From Sporobolomyces roseus (taxonomy: Eukaryota; Basidiomycota; Microbotryomycetes; Sporidiobolales; Sporidiobolaceae): a stretch of DNA of 64,000 nt. The position numbers and the translations under genes were made by a program. The stretch is taken from NCBI GenBank assembly GCA_016617785.1, contig JADILM010000003.1, forward strand, positions 2,265,554 through 2,329,553, given 5' to 3'. This document shows positions 44,138-54,469 of this stretch, piece by piece. Each line of letters begins with the position of its first letter. The stretch's first letter is position 1. The notes beneath the pieces were generated by a model. The model worked only from the letters and a program-made list of their open reading frames with translations. It had not been told where the DNA came from and ran no database searches.

Positions 44138-45199
44138 TCACCTAGACGAATGAAGACTATGCGGCTGCTGTTCAAGTTGCGTGGAAGGAGGTCGTAAGAG
44201 TCCTGACCGAAACCAAACGAGCGTCAAACGGACGAAAGAAGAAAGACGACGAACTCGTAGCTGCATTTGCGAGACAAGGTTGTCAATGAGTAGTGCAGGG
44301 ACGATTGAAACGTCGCCGACGACCTTTTGCAAAAGGAAAGCTGTCAGACCACTCGGTGAAAACTTTTCGAAAGCTTTGATGAAGTTATGACAACTCACTC
44401 CTTGAGGCCATCTCGAACTGATATAACTGAGAGTAGCATACATCCTAATCCAATTCTCGTCGCTTCGAAAATTGTAACCTCCGTACATCTTTGACAGAAC
44501 TTTCTCTACTTCTTTGCTCCATCGTTCCGCAAGTTCTCTGTCCTTTTTAGAACTCCGAGTCCGTCCTGCTAAGTCTTTCAAGCAACTCTTGAGACGATGT
44601 TGTCGACCCTCCTCGATAGTCTGTGGCAGAAATCTGACATTAGCGGCGGAATCAGGGCAGATGAGAAGAGGGAAATCAAGTGAACCTCTAGACCCATGTA
44701 CGCAATCAAATCCTCTCCTGGTTGACAGGTCTAGTTGCAAAGAATCAATCGGCGTCAGCTGTATTTAATCGATGGAAGAGTGAGGAATGAGACGCACGAA
44801 AGGTTTTCGCTTCGAGGCAGGTTCCGCCCAAGTGTCCTCGATCAGTTCTAAGACCTTGTCACAATTAGTTCCCGGTCTATAGTATTGTTTATCCGGGGTG
44901 TTCAACGCTTCCTCCAGGGTCTTTGCCCACCGCTCGAAGTTTCCCTCATCTTCCGAATTTCGTAAACGCCTACGAGTCACTTCCAATAATCGCCAAACCG
45001 TCGTCCCATTCGAGTCGCTAAGCTGTTCGTCGAACTCTCGTCGCTTCTCAACTTCTTTCTCGAGAGATGTTCCGTGCGAGAAGACTGGAATCACCGTTTG
45101 TTGAGAATCGTGGTTTCCAGGTCGAGGTGTATCTTGCAAGATCCGAGGAGGTAGATGTTGGCGAGCTGCGGCTTTGAATCGTTCGAATCGAGTGGGCAT
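44138..45199 (-). CDS. Unrecognised two-repeat family, member C (288 aa)
   Basis: Four exons: 45199-44798, 44758-44702, 44620-44399 and 44323-44138, all phase 0. First half: SLEKEVEKRREFDEQL, GNFERWAKTLEEALNTP, YYRPGTNCDKVLELIEDTW. Second exon LTPIDSLQLDLSTRRG. Second half: RELAERWSKEVEKVLSKMY and NWIRMYATLSYISSRWPQG. The end is LLIDNLVSQMQLRVRRL and a variable tail. Exon 1 has the same length as in member B (134 codons). An in-frame ATG at 45328 exists upstream, but 45199 matches the starts of B and D and keeps the promoter element about 80 bp away. It shares the variant element with A. Function unknown. Confidence 0.64.
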
Positions 45200-45280
45200 T
45201 GAAATAAGGTGAAGGGAGGAAGAGTAAAGAGAGAAAGAAGCAGATGCAGGTACAGGAGGCGTAAACGCAATTCGACAAGC

Positions 45281-45295
45281 CCGCGGCGAACTCGG
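45281..45295 (-). promoter_or_regulatory. Variant of the shared CCGCGG element
   Basis: Minus strand CCG-AGTTCG-CCGCGG, about 82 bp upstream of member C. Compare 41437-41453. Confidence 0.45.
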
Positions 45296-45485
45296 AGAAG
45301 AAGATGAAGAGCCGAGCGTGTTGAGCATAGCGAGGAAGCGACGAAGTTGAGCTGGAGAGAAGAGAGAAGAAGAGCTGCAAGCGAGGAACGAGTGAAGCGG
45401 TTCGACTTTCGCATTTTCAACGAATTCGGAGACTCACACTTCTATTTCTTTCCCATTCAATCTATGTACTCTATCCCCTCATCAT

Positions 45486-46525
45486 CTAGTTCCTCTCATT
45501 ATCCCCAAAGTCTATCGTCTCAACCTTCCTCTTACTAACCGGTCTCTCCCTAATCCCCTTCTCGACTAATTCCCTCGTCCCCTCCTCCCATCGATCCCAT
45601 CCAATACTCAACACAGCCGAGTGTCTCCCACCCCCAATCCTTTCCTCCATCTCCCGCCGGCTCCCCTCCAAGAACACAGGTAATTCAACCCCTTCTTTTC
45701 CAGGTTTGACAACTCGTTCCCACCTCAAACAATCACTCTCTAATTCGAACCCTAATCTTTTCGCTGCTGTTATTGAGGGCTGATTGAGAGCGTTTGAGAA
45801 CCATTGTAGTCGACGAAGACCTAGTGAGTAGGGGGAAGAGGGAGAGGGAGCGTCGAGACACCAGTGTTCGAGGAGTGAGATCGAGTGTGAGAGAACGTGG
45901 GATCGTTGGAAAGGAGGTGAGATATGCAAGTGACTGTACAACCAGTCTCATCTCGTCAGCTTGAACACGTCCTGAGAGAGCTGAAAGAGAGAGAGAGTAG
46001 AAATTCGTACCCAATTTCGGTGGAACGATTTTTTTGTACACTTTTCAATACTCCAACGATACCCGCTATCCTTTCCTCCCTCAATCCCGCTCCTCCTTCT
46101 GTCTCTAGATCCTCTGGTGCCCCATCAGAGAACTCTAACGACATGTCGTAAACGACGAATAACAAAACTCCTTCATCCCTCCTCAACTCTTCCAAGAACG
46201 TGAGGAAAGAAGGGAGAGTGAGGAAGGGACCGTAAGGGAGGTATTTGTAGGATTCTGGGAAAGGTTTATTGAGTTGAAAGAGTCTTGTTGCGTGAAGTGA
46301 AGGCTGCGAATCATTCCCTTCTCCCAATCAGCTCCTAACGGAACGGATGAGGCAGTGAGATGTACGCACAATCAATGGGTATAACCTGACACCTCCCTGG
46401 GTCTCTAGTAAGGGTGGAATCGAGAGGGGAGAGAAGTTTAAATCGTATTCATCTAGAGGAGTCGAGAGGTGATAGGAATCCTCCGAGAGCGGCGTAGGTG
46501 GTTCATAAGTGTTTAGATAAGCCAT
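45486..46525 (-). CDS. GNAT-like N-acetyltransferase, copy 1 (298 aa)
   Basis: Three exons: 46525-46370, 46303-46011 and 45933-45486; phases 0 and 2. The N-terminus (MAYLNTYEPPTPLSEDSYHL) and the segment LFQLNKPFPESYKYLPYGPF look like fungal RimJ/RimL-type acetyltransferases. Central strand ERIAGIVGVLKSV precedes the acetyl-CoA-binding region HLHISPPFQRSHVLSHSISLLL-like helix, then LGLRRLQWFSNALNQPSITAAKRLGFE, the typical GNAT helix-strand end. A C-terminal part of about 90 residues follows. The acceptor substrate is unknown; relatives modify protein N-termini or small molecules. It is a paralogue of the gene at 52440 with the same exon layout and an identical exon-1 length (156 nt). Confidence 0.75.
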
Positions 46526-46806
46526 ACCAATCTCCTGAAGGCGGCTAGAGAGGTTGTAAGTGAAGCGAAGCGAGAGAGATGAAAGATGATCGAAATTGAA
46601 AACGCGAGAAGAGCGATTTCGCAACGAAGAGTCAACGACAGTGAACTCGACTAGAGAAGACGGCGCAAAAGAAGAGTAGCTACATTATACGAAACGAGAC
46701 AGAGAGATCTAGATTAGCTACACAAAAAAAGGGGGAACTCCTGAAAAACGAAAACACAACATTGCTCGAGCTGTCTCACCAGTACTCTCCTCCTCCTCCT
46801 TCTCCC

Positions 46807-48189
46807 TCACTCTTTCTGATTTTGACTCCCCTTCGTCGTCGTTAATCGTCTCCAAGCCATTTTTGTTAAAGCGATGCCGACCAAAACGCTCGCAATCCCT
46901 AATCCCAACCCCAACTCTGCTGTCCTATACACTAATCCATGTTCCTCCCTCTCTTCAGTATACTTCTTGTCGATCGTAGAAGGTGCGAACGAGACTGGTT
47001 GAGAAGAAGAAGTAGAGAGTGGTGGGGAAGGTAGGGATTCAATCTCTTCTTGTCGTTCTTCGTGAGTTGGTGTTTGTGAGGACGAGGGAGAGGAAGCAGG
47101 AGAGGAAGAGGGTACGAGTCGACCAACAATTGGAACGTGTCGAACTACTGATTTGGTCGTATCTAATCCGAACCCGACTGTTCCACTCGCTACTCTCCAT
47201 CCTAAACGAGCGGGGGCGAAGACGATCGAGTTACCGAGAATCGAGGTTGACTGGGTCGGTGTCGGATCGGAGGTGGTCGAAGGAGTAGAAAGGGATGTAT
47301 TGGTTTGATTCGAATAGAGGTCGGGTGAGGTTGAGGGAGATTTCGTCGATTCTTCTTCTTCTTCATCTTCATCTTCTTCATCTTCTTCTATCACTTCCTC
47401 TGTTTCTTCAACGACAGTCATGACCTGTACTTCGACCTCTACTAATTCCTCTTCCTCCTCTTTCTTTGCTGCGTCTCCCTCTAAAAATATAGGTTCCGTC
47501 TGAGTTCCCTCACTTGTCTCCTCCCTTCCGTCTTCCTCATCCGCCGTTTGAGTTGCCTCGTCCTCCTTCCCAGCTTCTTCATCGTGTCGTTTCTTCTTCA
47601 ATACATGTCCCTTGCCTTTAGCTTTCCCCTTCTCTTTCTCTTTCTCTTTCTCTCTAGCTAATTGATCATCATCCAACCTTTGTCTCAACTGACTCAACGC
47701 GGATCCGCTCGTCGAAGTAGAGAGTGAGTGGGCAGAGGTTGACGTAGGGAATGTATGGGAGTTTGTAGGGGAAGTGGAAGGGAGTGTTGATGCGATAGAG
47801 GGGTTGCGAGAATGAGAGCGTTTTTGAGATGGGGAGGAACGGGGAATCGAATCGGATGAATACGTCGAAGAGCTACATTCTTCTTTACAATCTATCAGTC
47901 CCACTCCAGGATAGCAATAGGTAGTAAGGGAGAGAGAGGGTTACCTTGATTTGATCCTATGATCTTTAATCGAATGATCTCCAAACTCGAATTCACCTGT
48001 AACATCTACAGTAGGTGCTACTACAGCCGCAGCACTCTTCCTGCCTACTCTCAATGCTATTGGAGGTGTAGAAGTAGTTTGTTGAATCGATGATGAAGTT
48101 GAAATGATTGATCCAGTTCTAGTTCTAGGTTGCTCGGGTGAATCGGGTAAGGTGGAAGTAGATGGACGAGGTTTACGTAGTTTGGCCAT
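46807..48189 (-). CDS. Acidic low-complexity protein with C-terminal membrane segment (425 aa), unrecognised
   Basis: Exon 1 is 48189-47997 and exon 2 is 47891-46807, joined in phase 1 by a 105-nt intron (GTGAATT...CTGATAG). A GTAACC donor 56 nt further on does not restore frame. N-terminus: MAKLRKPRPSTSTLPDSP, Ser/Thr-rich. The middle has Lys/Glu runs (EKEKEKEKGKAKGKG) and a long acidic run of Glu/Asp. A conserved-looking part FAPARLGWRVASGTVGFGLD and VVRHVPIVGRLV follows. Near the end a hydrophobic stretch (LGLGLGIASVLVGIALT) precedes a short basic tail, the pattern of a tail-anchored membrane protein. No family recognised. The ER or mitochondrial outer membrane is a plausible site, by inference only. 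Confidence 0.6.
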
Positions 48190-48403
48190 TCTCGAGGGGT
48201 GAGTGGGAAATGATAGAAGAGAAGTTTGAAAGTTCGCCGACGATTCGCAAAAGGCTTTTGCATCGCTTTCAACGATCAGAGAAAAGATAAAGGATTCATC
48301 GCAATGATGCAATTTACTGACAAGAACTAAACAACTGAACTGACTAAAAGAAGACTCACAAATGAGAGAACCCAAACACCATAAGAAAACTCGAATCCAA
48401 AAA

Positions 48404-51400
48404 TTATAGTATTCTCTCCAAAGCCTTCTCCCTCTCCCTCACCGCCCTAGTCTCTTCCAACTGCAAAGCCCACACCAAACACTCCTTTTCTTTCTCCCCT
48501 CTCCCCGTCAACTTGTAGCACCGACTCAACTCAAACCACGCTTCAGGACAATCCCACCCTCTCTTCTTAGTCAACGTATCCAACAGTGCTTCGGCGAAGG
48601 GTAACTGCTTGTGAATGTAGGTCGTGTCGGAAGGTGACGTCGGAGTGAGATAGAGTCGTGAGAAGAGGATCAAAGAGGGAAGATGGTCGATCGAGTAGGA
48701 GAAAGCTCGTTGTAAAGATGAACGAGCTAACTTCGTTTCTCCTTTCGCAATGTGAATACTCGCGAGCTGTACCAACAATCCTCACTTCAACAATCAGGTC
48801 AAGGGAGGTTCAAGAGAGAGGGAAAACGTACAGCAGACCAAACTTCGGGACAATCCAAATCCAATTGTTCCGCTTCCCAAACCGCTCCTTTACTCTCCTC
48901 CAATTTACCCGCCCTCCTGAAACTAGCAGCACTCGCCAACCACACCTCGGCCAGTAACCTCGTAGCTCGAGGGTCCGAAACGATATCTGGTTTTGATCGA
49001 TCCGAATTCGACGTTGAGAGATCGACGACTGAACGATTTAGGGGAGTTGGAGAGGCGGAAGCGTAGGGAGTTGAAGTGACTGATGAGGGAGATAGACCGG
49101 GAGGTGGGCTCAGATGCGCTGCGGTACCGACTGGAGGTGGAAGTGAGGATTCCCGTTTCGAACGAAGGGAGACTCGTCGACCGAGAAGGGATTTTCGTTT
49201 CGATAGGTTTGCTCCTTCTGTTGGAGTTGTCGATTGAAGAGAAGAAGATTGAGCTTGAGTAGGAGGAGGGGTAGCGGTAGCTGAGTGAAACGAAAACAAT
49301 GCTTATCAGTAAGAGTCAATCCTCAGATAGTCATCCCTCTTCAAACTCACCCAGTGACTCGGCAATCGGTGCATAAGCCGTCGCAAACCAACTCAAGATC
49401 TCCTTCTGATCCTCTAGTGCCGCTGCAGGACCCTCCAAATACTCGACGACCGTATTCTTACTCAGCCTCAATTGAACCTCCCATCCCAGCCTCTCCGTCT
49501 CATTGACTGGGTAGTCCCACCTCTCTTCCAACTCCTCTTCCCTCCTCAAATCCTCATTCTTTCCCTCCAATTTCGCCAACGCATCTTCCTTTCCCCCTCC
49601 ATTCTCTTCTTCAACTTCAAGATCTGGATCTAGAGCAGTCTCGAATACTTGTAGAGCACCTTGCATGTCTTTTCGAGCCGTACAGAGTAATCCGAGTAAG
49701 TGCCATCCTGGTTTCGATCGTTTGTTGAGTCGAACTGCTTCACGAGCTACTTCGAGCGCTCGAGAGATTTGACGCAATTCGAAGAGAGCGTAGGAGAGGG
49801 AGTAGAGTGTGTGGAATGAGGGATGAAGTGTAGCGGCGGATTCGAGATGGGAAAGTGAAAGTGCGTGTTGTTCAGGTCGAAGTTCGGGGTTTGCGTCTGC
49901 AAGGAAACGCGCTCTCGGCAGTCAGACTCACGAAAGCGAGTTAAGACTGTAGGAGAGAATGGTTCGACTTACCTTTAGCCGCCAAAGCACCTAAACTAAT
50001 TCCCAAAGCCATCTCGACTTTCGCGTTCAACCTCCTATCCTCGCTCAACCCGACCTCTTTCCCTTCCTCAAACACATCCTTCATCCTCTTTCCCAACCTC
50101 ACTGCCTCCTTAGGATCTCCCAGATACCTACACAACAACCTGCACCCAAACGCAGCGGTCTCTATAAATTCCCGATCACTATCGACATCATGACCATCCT
50201 CGACTTGTCCCTTTCCCCCAACTTGTTCCTTGATGAATTCCCCACCTTTCTCATCTCCAACTTTCACCCATTCTTGCGTACCCTCCCTAGATCTCTCAGA
50301 TGAATTCTCGACTCCAGCTTTCCTCCTCAATGCTTTCATTTCCCTCGCGACCCCTTTCGCATCCGTCAAACGAGCTTTGTCCCACAGTTCGAAATAGACT
50401 TTCAATGCTTTTCCAGCTTCCTCGTACCGTTCTGCAACCGTCAAACTTCTCACCAAGTATCTCAACAAACGTTGCGATTGAAACGTATGACTCAAAGCGT
50501 TGTACATGATCTGTCGAGAGTTGTTGGCGCTCCTTCAGCCCAAATCATCCTAATGTAGAGAGGAGAAGAATGAAAAAACAAAACGGTACCTCGATAACTA
50601 CACTCGCATCTTCTTTCCTACATCCACCAGCTTTCCACCCCTCGTTAACTCCATCAAGGAACCTCAAATATTCAACATTGACTTCCCCAGCCCTCGGTAA
50701 TTTCGTCGAACTCCTCAAAATCTTCTCCTCGGTTTTGTTCGAGAGGTAAAGATTCGAATGATTTTGGGTTTGGTGAGAGAGTTGACGGAATTGTGAATGG
50801 ATTATGAGTGCGTGAGGGGTTGGGTAAGGGTGAGGGGAAGAAGAGGAATGTGAAATGTAGGAGAGATGAGAGGTGTATGCGATATGAGGGGAACTTGAAT
50901 CGCGAGATTGGAGGGAGTCAGCTTGCTTTCTTACATAAGTCGGAAAGTGAGAAAGAGATCATACGAGATTTGATTATCGACTGCACATAATCTGAATAAA
51001 ACGGTTTCTCCAATTCGATGTAATGAAACATCATCTCTCGTTCCTTCTTTTCCACTTCTGCTCAGTTGCTCGATAGCTTGTTCATAAGTCCTCGCTGCGA
51101 GTTTATAAAACTCCCTAGCTTCGTTCAAAGGTCTCCCGAGTTGTTCCAATGCGAAACCTGCAAGTCTCGACATCCGCAAAAGATCAGTCTCTCTCACGAA
51201 AAAAAAAGGGAAGAGAGATCTCGTGAGAATGGAAACGCACCTTTGACAGCGTTCCCCAACACTCTTAACGTCCAATCATATGACTCCTCGACACTTCCTG
51301 CCTCTCCCTTCCCCTCGAGCGCTCTCAAACTCCCCTCGAATTGACCCACAGCGTAACTTCCGAACCCCAACACAACTCTCGCATTCTCCACTTCCACTTT

Positions 51401-52069
51401 CGTTCCATTCTGTAATTGAGCTTGTAGTACTTCTAGAGCAGTCAAGAGGGCAGGTCGGGAAGAGGAAGGGAGGATTGGAGGGAGTGGAGGAAGAGAGGAG
51501 GGGGAGAGGGAAGGAGCGGGAGGAGGAGAAGTGGAGGAAGAGTGCGAGAAGAGAAGGGAGTGGATGAGTTGGTCGACTGAGGCAGTTTGGGCGGTTACTG
51601 TGAGGTGTAAAGAGAGGGAGAAGATTAGTTCTTTGAGTGCGAAAGAAGAAGCGATTGGGAGTGTATTCCTCCTCCTCTTCTCCTCAGACTGAGTAGCGCT
51701 TAGCAGACGAGTTCAGACTAGAAGCACTTCGGCATCGCAGGATCCTGTGATCAGAGGGGAGTCCTGAAGTGGTGCGCTCTCGTTCCCTCATTTCTCGCTA
51801 ACTCCTTCCCTCTTCCTCAACCGACAAGAGAAAGAGAACTTACGAGTTCTATTTGGATTATGTTTCTTAAACTTTCTCAACAATTCATTCCAATCCATTC
51901 CCTGTCCTCCTCCCGCTGATTCCCCTCCTTTGTTGATCCCTCCTTTTATCAACGCAGGATACTTTTGTTCAAACAGTCCTAATCTTCTAGCCAAGTCTAG
52001 AGTGGTGGCATAGTGTTGACCTTTGGGAGAAGAGGATTGATGATGATGAGAATGAAGATGAGGTGCCAT
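48404..52069 (-). CDS. Ypp1/TTC7-like TPR scaffold of the PI4-kinase complex, 1001 aa
   Basis: Eight exons: 52069-51844, 51597-51241, 51157-50935, 50893-50590, 50510-49973, 49896-49351, 49280-48832 and 48766-48404; phases all agree. Intron 3 is only 41 nt. The protein is built of TPR-like helices: FALEQLGRPLNEAREFYKLA, SLTVAERYEEAGKALKVYFE, CRLLCRYLGDPKEAVRLGKR, VAREAVRLNKRSKPGWHLLG, ASIHIAKGETKLARSSLQRA and CPEAWFELSRCYKLTGRGEK. The layout of N-terminal TPRs, a long Ser-rich loop (about residues 735-800) and C-terminal TPRs fits Ypp1/TTC7. That protein bridges the membrane anchor Efr3 and the PI4-kinase Stt4 at the plasma membrane. Assignment rests on architecture and motifs. Confidence 0.75.
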
Positions 52070-52439
52070 TCCCGATTACAGGAGAGGATTGAGGAGGGGT
52101 ATGTAAGGGTATATAGATAACTTAAAATTGATCACTGATAGTCGAGGAGAGAGAGTTGAGAGCGAGAGTGAGAACTAACTTTCCTTCTTCGATCAAATCC
52201 AGAGAGCAAAAGTCGCCGAAATCAACTTCACTCAGAGACGCTTCAAAAGTGATAGAGTGCGTCGTGTCAGTCTAATGATCGCGGTATAGAGTATCCCGAA
52301 TCGCTTAGATTGACAAACAATCGAGAAATAGACGAAAAACGTCTTTTATCGCAAACAAGAGCTAACCCTTCGCTTTAACCTCTGACCCCTCGATCCTTGT
52401 TCACCTCCGACCTCGACGCTAGTATCTAGAGCATATATA
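52070..52439. promoter_or_regulatory. Upstream region of the Ypp1-like gene
   Basis: 370 bp between the Ypp1-like ATG (52069) and the stop of the GNAT-like gene (52440), both on the minus strand. No separate gene; no clear motif. Confidence 0.4.
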
Positions 52440-53478
52440 TCATGACATCAACCCTTCCACATCCCTCGCTTTCCTCCTGTTCACCGGTCTCTCCAATAAT
52501 CCCTTCACAAACTCCCTCCCACCCCCTTCCCACGTCTCCCAATCCACGCTCAAAAGACTCGAATGTCGTCCCCCTCTTCTCTCCTCCTCCTCCCTCCTCT
52601 CGCCTTTCAACCAACTAGGTAAATCCAAACATTCCTTCCCTTTTCCCACCTCCAAACTTCTCTCCCATCGAATCATCGGAGCTTCCATCCTGAACCCCAT
52701 TTTTTGAGCGACGAGGACTGAGGAATGATTGGATGGGTTCGCGAACCATTGGGTACGACGAAGGGATAGATTGTGGGGTTGAGAGGGACAGGAGGGGGAG
52801 AGTGTCCAGTTTAGGAGGAGGGAGAGGGAGTGAGTAGTGATGTGGGTTCGTTGAAAGGGGGGTGGGATGTGAACGTGTCTAAAGCAAACTCGTATCACGC
52901 TCAAGCATCAGTGAAACCTAGGACATTGGAGAGTAAGAGAGAGAAAGAAAAAAGGAAGCTTTACCCAATCTCAGTCATTCTATCCCCTCTCCTACTTTCT
53001 TTAACTCCGACAATCCCAGCAATCCTCTCGACCCTACTCTCTCTCTCATCCCCATCATCAAACTCCAATCCCAAATCATAAATCACAAACAACAGCGTAT
53101 TCGGATCATTTCTCGCAAGTTCGAGTTTCGTCAAGAATTCGGAATAACTCGTGAAAGGTCCATAAGGTAAATATTTATAATCTTCTTGAGCTGAGGGTGA
53201 GGAATAGAGTTTGTAAAGTCTTGAAGCGTGTAATGAAGGCTACTTTGATTGCGAAATTTTGTCGAATTCTCAGCGTTTTCTCTCCACAGCGGGAATTGAG
53301 GAAGAGAGAGGGTAGAACGTACGATTAAAGGAACTAGTTTTACTCCTCCCTCAGTCTGTAGAGAAGGAGGGATCGAGCCATAACACCAATTTAAATCGTA
53401 TTCTTCTAGAGGAGTCGAGGCGTGATAATCTGAGATTGACAGAGGTGGAGGCGGAGTGTAGCGGTTCAGAAACGGCAT
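52440..53478 (-). CDS. GNAT-like N-acetyltransferase, copy 2 (289 aa)
   Basis: Three exons: 53478-53323, 53239-52965 and 52878-52440; same phases as copy 1. Start MPFLNRYTPPPPLSISDYH aligns with copy 1. Shared motifs: PSLHASRLYKLY, YKYLPYGPF, LLFVIYDLGLEFDDGD, ERIAGIVGV, HVHIPPPFQRTHITTHSLS, LSLRRTQWFANPSNHSSVLVAQKMGF. The C-terminal GGRHSSLLSVDWETWEGGGREFVKGLLERPV also matches copy 1. Both copies lie on the same strand, flanking the acidic protein and Ypp1. The acetyl-CoA-binding region looks intact, so both may be active with divergent substrates. Confidence 0.75.
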
Positions 53479-53659
53479 AGAGCTAGTTCGGGGCGGAGTG
53501 AGATATTGGGAGAGGACAAGAGAGGAGGGAAAGGGAACAGAGAGAAAGGGTTTCATTCAACTCATTCACCTCAACACGTCTGAGGACTCGTTTGAACAGT
53601 ACATTCGACTCTAGAAGATTGATTACATCAACCTACCACGATTACTACCGCTTCGATCT

Positions 53660-53812
53660 GACGATTCCTCGCTGTTCCTCGACCACTTCTTTCCACTCAT
53701 CTTTCATCGCTTCTCCCGCTCTACACAACGTCGTTCAGACTCGTACGAGTTGCTCAAAGCATCAAGAGATGACTGTTTGCTACTATGGGAAAGTACGAGA
53801 GGCTTAGATTGA
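53660..53812 (+). pseudogene. Coding fragment, mirror of 43407-43652
   Basis: The frame reads SLFLDHFFPLIFHRFSR and continues to a TGA at 53810-53812 after LLLWESTRGLD. It resembles SLFLNYFSPGIFHLFSH in the left arm. Open upstream for a few dozen codons without a start. Unknown family; probably a shared relic. Confidence 0.3.
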
Positions 53813-54383
53813 GTTGCTGACTCGTCAAAGACAACATCTTCAAAGTTCGCGTCTCACGATCCTCGACTCTCTCCCGACTTCAGCAATAGGTTCGGATCGA
53901 CGTGGAACAAACAGATGTGAGTTATTGAAGTGAGGGAGGACGGCAGGATCTAGTCATGTCGGAAGTGATGGAAAAGATTTGGTGCGAGAAAGGTGAGCGT
54001 TCGCTCCAGATTGATCTATTGAACCCATGCTGACTCGATAAGCGTACTTGAAAAGGTGCAAAAGCCCTGTCCGCTACCGAAGATCCTTAGTTTCGACGCC
54101 GACACTCTTCTCTCGGTTCTTTCGCTCACTCAATCTTCGTACTTTCTTTCTCTCGACCTGCAACGGATCCGGTAAACGTGAGAAAGGGAATTGATAGGAA
54201 CACTATGTGGGAGCTAGAGCGGAGAGGCCGTCAATAGGGAGGTCCGAAGGTGTGTTATCATCGAATCTTTCGACAATGCGAAGATCAATCTTCCTCGCTA
54301 CTTTCTCATTCGCAGCTCGTTCTCTTTCGAGCCTTGTCCTCTGGGTATATCGACTCAAATCGCTCGCTTCGTCGTCATCGCTT

Positions 54384-54397
54384 CGGAGTTACCGCGG
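54384..54397 (+). promoter_or_regulatory. Shared CGG-N5-CCGCGG element
   Basis: CGG-AGTTA-CCGCGG-AC preceded by GTCGTCATCGCTT, 73 bp upstream of member D. Mirror of 42799-42812 at nearly the same distance. Confidence 0.55.
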
Positions 54398-54469
54398 ACC
54401 AGTTGGATCGATTTCGTCCCCCTCTTCTCTCTTCCCGCTTTCCTTCCTCTGCCCTCTCACCCTCTCAAG

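Noticed and set aside
47341..47400. Microsatellite-like CTTCTT tract as an independent repeat
   Set aside because: It encodes the acidic Glu/Asp run of the gene at 46807-48189 and needs no other explanation.
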